From: Flavobacteriales bacterium
Lineage (GTDB): Bacteria > Bacteroidota > Bacteroidia > Flavobacteriales_D > Sanyastnellaceae
Assembly (NCBI GenBank): GCA_015663855.1
Contig: DQRJ01000100.1
Coordinates: 1 to 16,754 of the forward strand
Length of the DNA: 16,754 nucleotides
Direction of reading: 5' to 3'
In this document: piece by piece, positions 14,550 to 16,754 of the stretch
Layout: every line of letters begins with the position of its first letter
Numbering within the stretch: position 1 is the first letter of the stretch
Notes under the pieces: model-generated
Database searches by the model: none
Seen by the model: the letters and a program-made list of their open reading frames with translations, nothing else
What the model was told of the DNA's origin: nothing
Translations under genes and position numbers: made by a program

Positions 14550-16754
14550 TTAGTGACTAATAACAAGAGTTTGGATTGTACGCCCTGCATTTGCATCAGC
14601 AACTATCCTATAAGCTCCATTTGCGAGATCGCTAACATCAATGTTGTTACGACCAGCATTCAGTTGCTTAGAGTAAACTACGCGTCCTGTAGCATCGTAG
14701 ATAGTTAGAAGCTTCACAGCGTCTGAACTAACAACTACAACTACATCGTTAGCTGGGTTCGGGAAGATGTTGAATACAGCTGTCGGATCAACGATACCGT
14801 TCACGGTCTCGATTTCAATCACAACATCTAATCCTTCACATCCGTCAACGTTTGTCTCCTTCACAGTAAGGCTTCCCTCCTGCTCAGTCCAGTTAACAAG
14901 AACTTCGTTCGCACTAAGTCCTGCAAGGATTTCTCCTCCCTCTATAGACCAAACATACTCCGATCCAGCAGTCATAGGATAAGCATACGCTTCCTCAACT
15001 CCCACAACTGGGTTGACCGTTCCTTCGATTTCCATAGGGAATACGTAGGTACACTCAGATGGGTGTGTCGCAGTAGCGTCGTAGTTACAAGCTCCTTCGT
15101 TTAAACATCCGTAGCACGAGCTGTACTCACATGTACCATCGTCGTCATTTGCTTGGTAGTTGAAGTTACAAGCCATGTCGTTCGTACAACCGTATGAGTT
15201 GTAAGTACAAGTACCGTCGTTATCAGTTGCTCCGTCGTTATAGTTGTTCGCACCTTGATCGGTACAACCATCTACTTCATCAGCATCACAAACTCCATCG
15301 TTGTCAGAATCTGTATTACAAGTTCCGTCACAATCGAATCCGTCAGCAGCATTTGAACAACTTCCGTCGTTTATCGCAGCATCCGAATCGTAGTTACAAG
15401 CGGCAACATCTGTACAACCAAGAGCGTAGCAAGAACCGTACTCACAAGTACCGTTATCTAAAGTAGCTCCTGATTCGAAGTTGCAAGCTCCAGAGTTAGT
15501 ACAACCTTCGATAGCGCATGTTCCGTTATCTAAAGTAGCTCCCTCATCGAAGTTCGTAGCATTCACGTCAGTACAACCGTAGCATGATGTGAAGTTACAA
15601 GTACCATTGTTATGAGTCGCCTCAACTTCATAGTTACAAGCTCCCTCTACGTTACATCCGTAAACAGCGCACGTTACGTAATCACAAGACCCATCGCTGT
15701 AAACAGCATCCGAATCATAGTTGCAAGCCGCTTCGTTTGTACATCCACCAGGCACACATATGTTACCCTCTACATCAAAGAACATACATGGCTCATCCTG
15801 TGCTCCATAGTTACAAGCTAACTCGTTTGCACATCCTCCACCTGCCATCTCTCCTGTACCAAACAAGCATGAGAAGTCACATGACCCCGGCAGGTAGTAA
15901 TCTGCATCCGGATCGTAGTTACAAGCGAACGGTAGAACACAACCTCCAACTTGAATGATACAAGAACCATCATCATCCGTAGCGTACGGGTTGAAGTTCA
16001 CAGCAGCAACATCTGTACAACCAGGAATCTCCTGCTCGTCACAAACGCCGTCTCCATCAGTATCGTTAACACAACTTCCATCACAGTTTAAGAACGGTAT
16101 AGAAGGGTAAGTACAAAGTGCAGCAGACGATAGTGTCGCTCCAGCATCGTAGTTACAAGCCTCTGGATCCGTACAACCTACACAACTACTGAAGTCACAA
16201 AGTGCGATATCAATGTAGTCAGCTGTAGAATCGTAGTTACAAGCGAATGGAATCAAACATCCAGCCACTAAACAAGATCCGTCATCCTCCGTTGCAGATG
16301 GGTTGTAAGCAGGGTTGCCTAGCTCTGTACAACCTGCAATCTCCAACTCGTCACATACGCCATCACCATCCGCATCGTTCAGACAGTTGCCTGCACAATC
16401 AAGGAACGCATCTGGGTAAGTACATGAACCATCTTCAATAGTAGAAGTAGCATCGTAGTTACAAGCTGTCATATCCATACACCCAGCACATGAAGTGAAT
16501 TCACAAGCGCCAGCCATTTGGTATTCAGCTGCAGCATCATAGTTACAAGCCTCAGGTATCAAACAACCACCTATTAGACATGAACCATCATCAAACGTAG
16601 CAAATGGGTCAAACCCTGGGTTGTTCGGATCCATACATCCACCTACACCACAACCGTTACCAGTTAGGTCAACACAGTCATCAACGTCATCACAGATTCC
16701 GTCAAAGTCAGCGTCTTCAAGACAATCGCCACCACATACGCCTAGAGCGTCTAG
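14550..16754 (-). CDS. Large secreted Cys-rich repeat protein with T9SS type A sorting domain (5' end outside window)
   Basis: 734 codons are visible and the frame stays open to the right edge. The 40 codons upstream of the first ATG in this frame (16634) encode more of the same protein (LDALGVCGGDC, DADFDGICDDVDDC, GCGVGGC), so that Met is internal and the gene is 5'-truncated by the window. The visible part has thrombospondin-3-like Asp-rich, Cys-containing sequence, then 17 Cys repeats of the GCxxxxACNYDxxA...DGxC type (15042-16640). Four-Cys inserts such as FLDCAGNC...DADGDGVCDELE interrupt them. A PKD-like domain (EYVWSIEGGEI) and a T9SS type A tail follow (14553-14771: FNIFPNPANDVVVVV, LTIYDATGRVVYS, LANGAYRIVADA). 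It is probably a long, disulfide-rich, Ca2+-binding cell-surface or secreted stalk protein. Its PKD-like plus T9SS ending parallels that of the adhesin at 11014-13482. A strong terminator follows the stop. Confidence 0.92.
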   Translation of the reverse strand, partial: LDALGVCGGDCLEDADFDGICDDVDDCVDLTGNGCGVGGCMDPNNPGFDPFATFDDGSCLIGGCLIPEACNYDAAAEYQMAGACEFTSCAGCMDMTACNYDATSTIEDGSCTYPDAFLDCAGNCLNDADGDGVCDELEIAGCTELGNPAYNPSATEDDGSCLVAGCLIPFACNYDSTADYIDIALCDFSSCVGCTDPEACNYDAGATLSSAALCTYPSIPFLNCDGSCVNDTDGDGVCDEQEIPGCTDVAAVNFNPYATDDDGSCIIQVGGCVLPFACNYDPDADYYLPGSCDFSCLFGTGEMAGGGCANELACNYGAQDEPCMFFDVEGNICVPGGCTNEAACNYDSDAVYSDGSCDYVTCAVYGCNVEGACNYEVEATHNNGTCNFTSCYGCTDVNATNFDEGATLDNGTCAIEGCTNSGACNFESGATLDNGTCEYGSCYALGCTDVAACNYDSDAAINDGSCSNAADGFDCDGTCNTDSDNDGVCDADEVDGCTDQGANNYNDGATDNDGTCTYNSYGCTNDMACNFNYQANDDDGTCEYSSCYGCLNEGACNYDATATHPSECTYVFPMEIEGTVNPVVGVEEAYAYPMTAGSEYVWSIEGGEILAGLSANEVLVNWTEQEGSLTVKETNVDGCEGLDVVIEIETVNGIVDPTAVFNIFPNPANDVVVVVSSDAVKLLTIYDATGRVVYSKQLNAGRNNIDVSDLANGAYRIVADANAGRTIQTLVISH
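15042..16640 (-). repeat. Seventeen Cys-rich protein repeats with partial higher-order structure
   Basis: Reading in gene direction, 17 repeats start with GC and mostly contain ACNYD or ACNF. The first six fall into two successive three-repeat blocks of 102 and 104 residues (about 16335-16640 and 16023-16334). Each block is a DDGSC repeat, a GCLIP[EF]ACNYD repeat, and a third repeat with a DGDGVCDExE insert. A third block starts the same way (GCTDVAAVNFNP, GCVLPFACNYD) and then diverges. At the DNA level the 14-mer TCGTAGTTACAAGC (plus-strand reading) recurs at least six times. Confidence 0.9.

Noticed and set aside
15194..15466. Open plus-strand frames antisense to the repeat gene (also 15612-15958 and 16247-16441)
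   Set aside because: They are mirror frames of the repetitive coding sequence, rich in Tyr/Arg/His/Gln with no recognisable domain or start context.
16632..16634. ATG as the start of the Cys-repeat gene
   Set aside because: The frame remains open upstream to the window edge with the same Cys/Asp-rich coding pattern, and no signal peptide follows this Met.
15042..16640. Regularly spaced repeats suggestive of a CRISPR-like array (also 7634-7957)
   Set aside because: The repeats are in frame, encode Cys-rich protein modules and vary at synonymous sites; repeat and spacer lengths do not fit CRISPR and no cas gene is present.

Overview
The window looks like chromosomal DNA of a marine Bacteroidota, most likely a Flavobacteriales relative. 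Supporting signs are type IX secretion (T9SS) C-terminal sorting domains on two proteins, signal peptides ending in the typical 'AQ', SprB-like and HYR-like modules, many Cys-rich 'GCxxxxACNYDxxA' repeats, a Bacteroidota-type YebC, and little use of Shine-Dalgarno sites. Species-level placement is not possible from the sequence alone. No RNA gene, insertion sequence or CRISPR array was seen, and no gene-free stretch exceeds about 165 bases.

Layout. Three minus-strand genes occupy the left third and are read right to left: a VCBS/FG-GAP plus ASPIC/UnbV protein (3947-5674), yebC (3186-3908) and a BNR/Asp-box propeller protein (13-3126). A short divergent gap separates them from a plus-strand run: a lysyl-endopeptidase-like secreted protease (5774-8128), a PKD/C2-like/MopE-motif mosaic protein (8171-10117) and a small Ig-like protein (10150-10923). 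This run is closed by a good intrinsic terminator. A separate plus-strand gene follows, a HYR/SprB-like adhesin with a T9SS tail (11014-13482). It converges on a minus-strand FISUMP (Fibrobacter major paralogous domain) gene (13604-14386). The right edge holds the 3' part of a large Cys-rich repeat protein with a T9SS tail (14550 to beyond 16754), with its own intrinsic terminator.

How the genes relate. All the genes except yebC encode exported, modular, probably Ca2+-binding proteins built from a shared module pool. There appear to be two C-terminal labels. Two proteins end in a recognisable T9SS type A domain. Four others end in a strikingly uniform dockerin-like double EF-hand module of exactly 55 residues, with Cys at module positions 1, 25, 29 and 55. 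Half copies of that module occur at the C terminus of the VCBS protein and, unusually, at the N terminus of the FISUMP protein.

The two observations most worth following are this dockerin-like label family and the 3' end of the FISUMP gene. The latter resembles a diversity-generating-retroelement variable region: a C-type-lectin-like tail rich in NNY codons, then a 29-base tract without A on the coding strand, then GC-rich hairpins just past the stop. No reverse transcriptase or template repeat lies in the window, so this remains a hypothesis.
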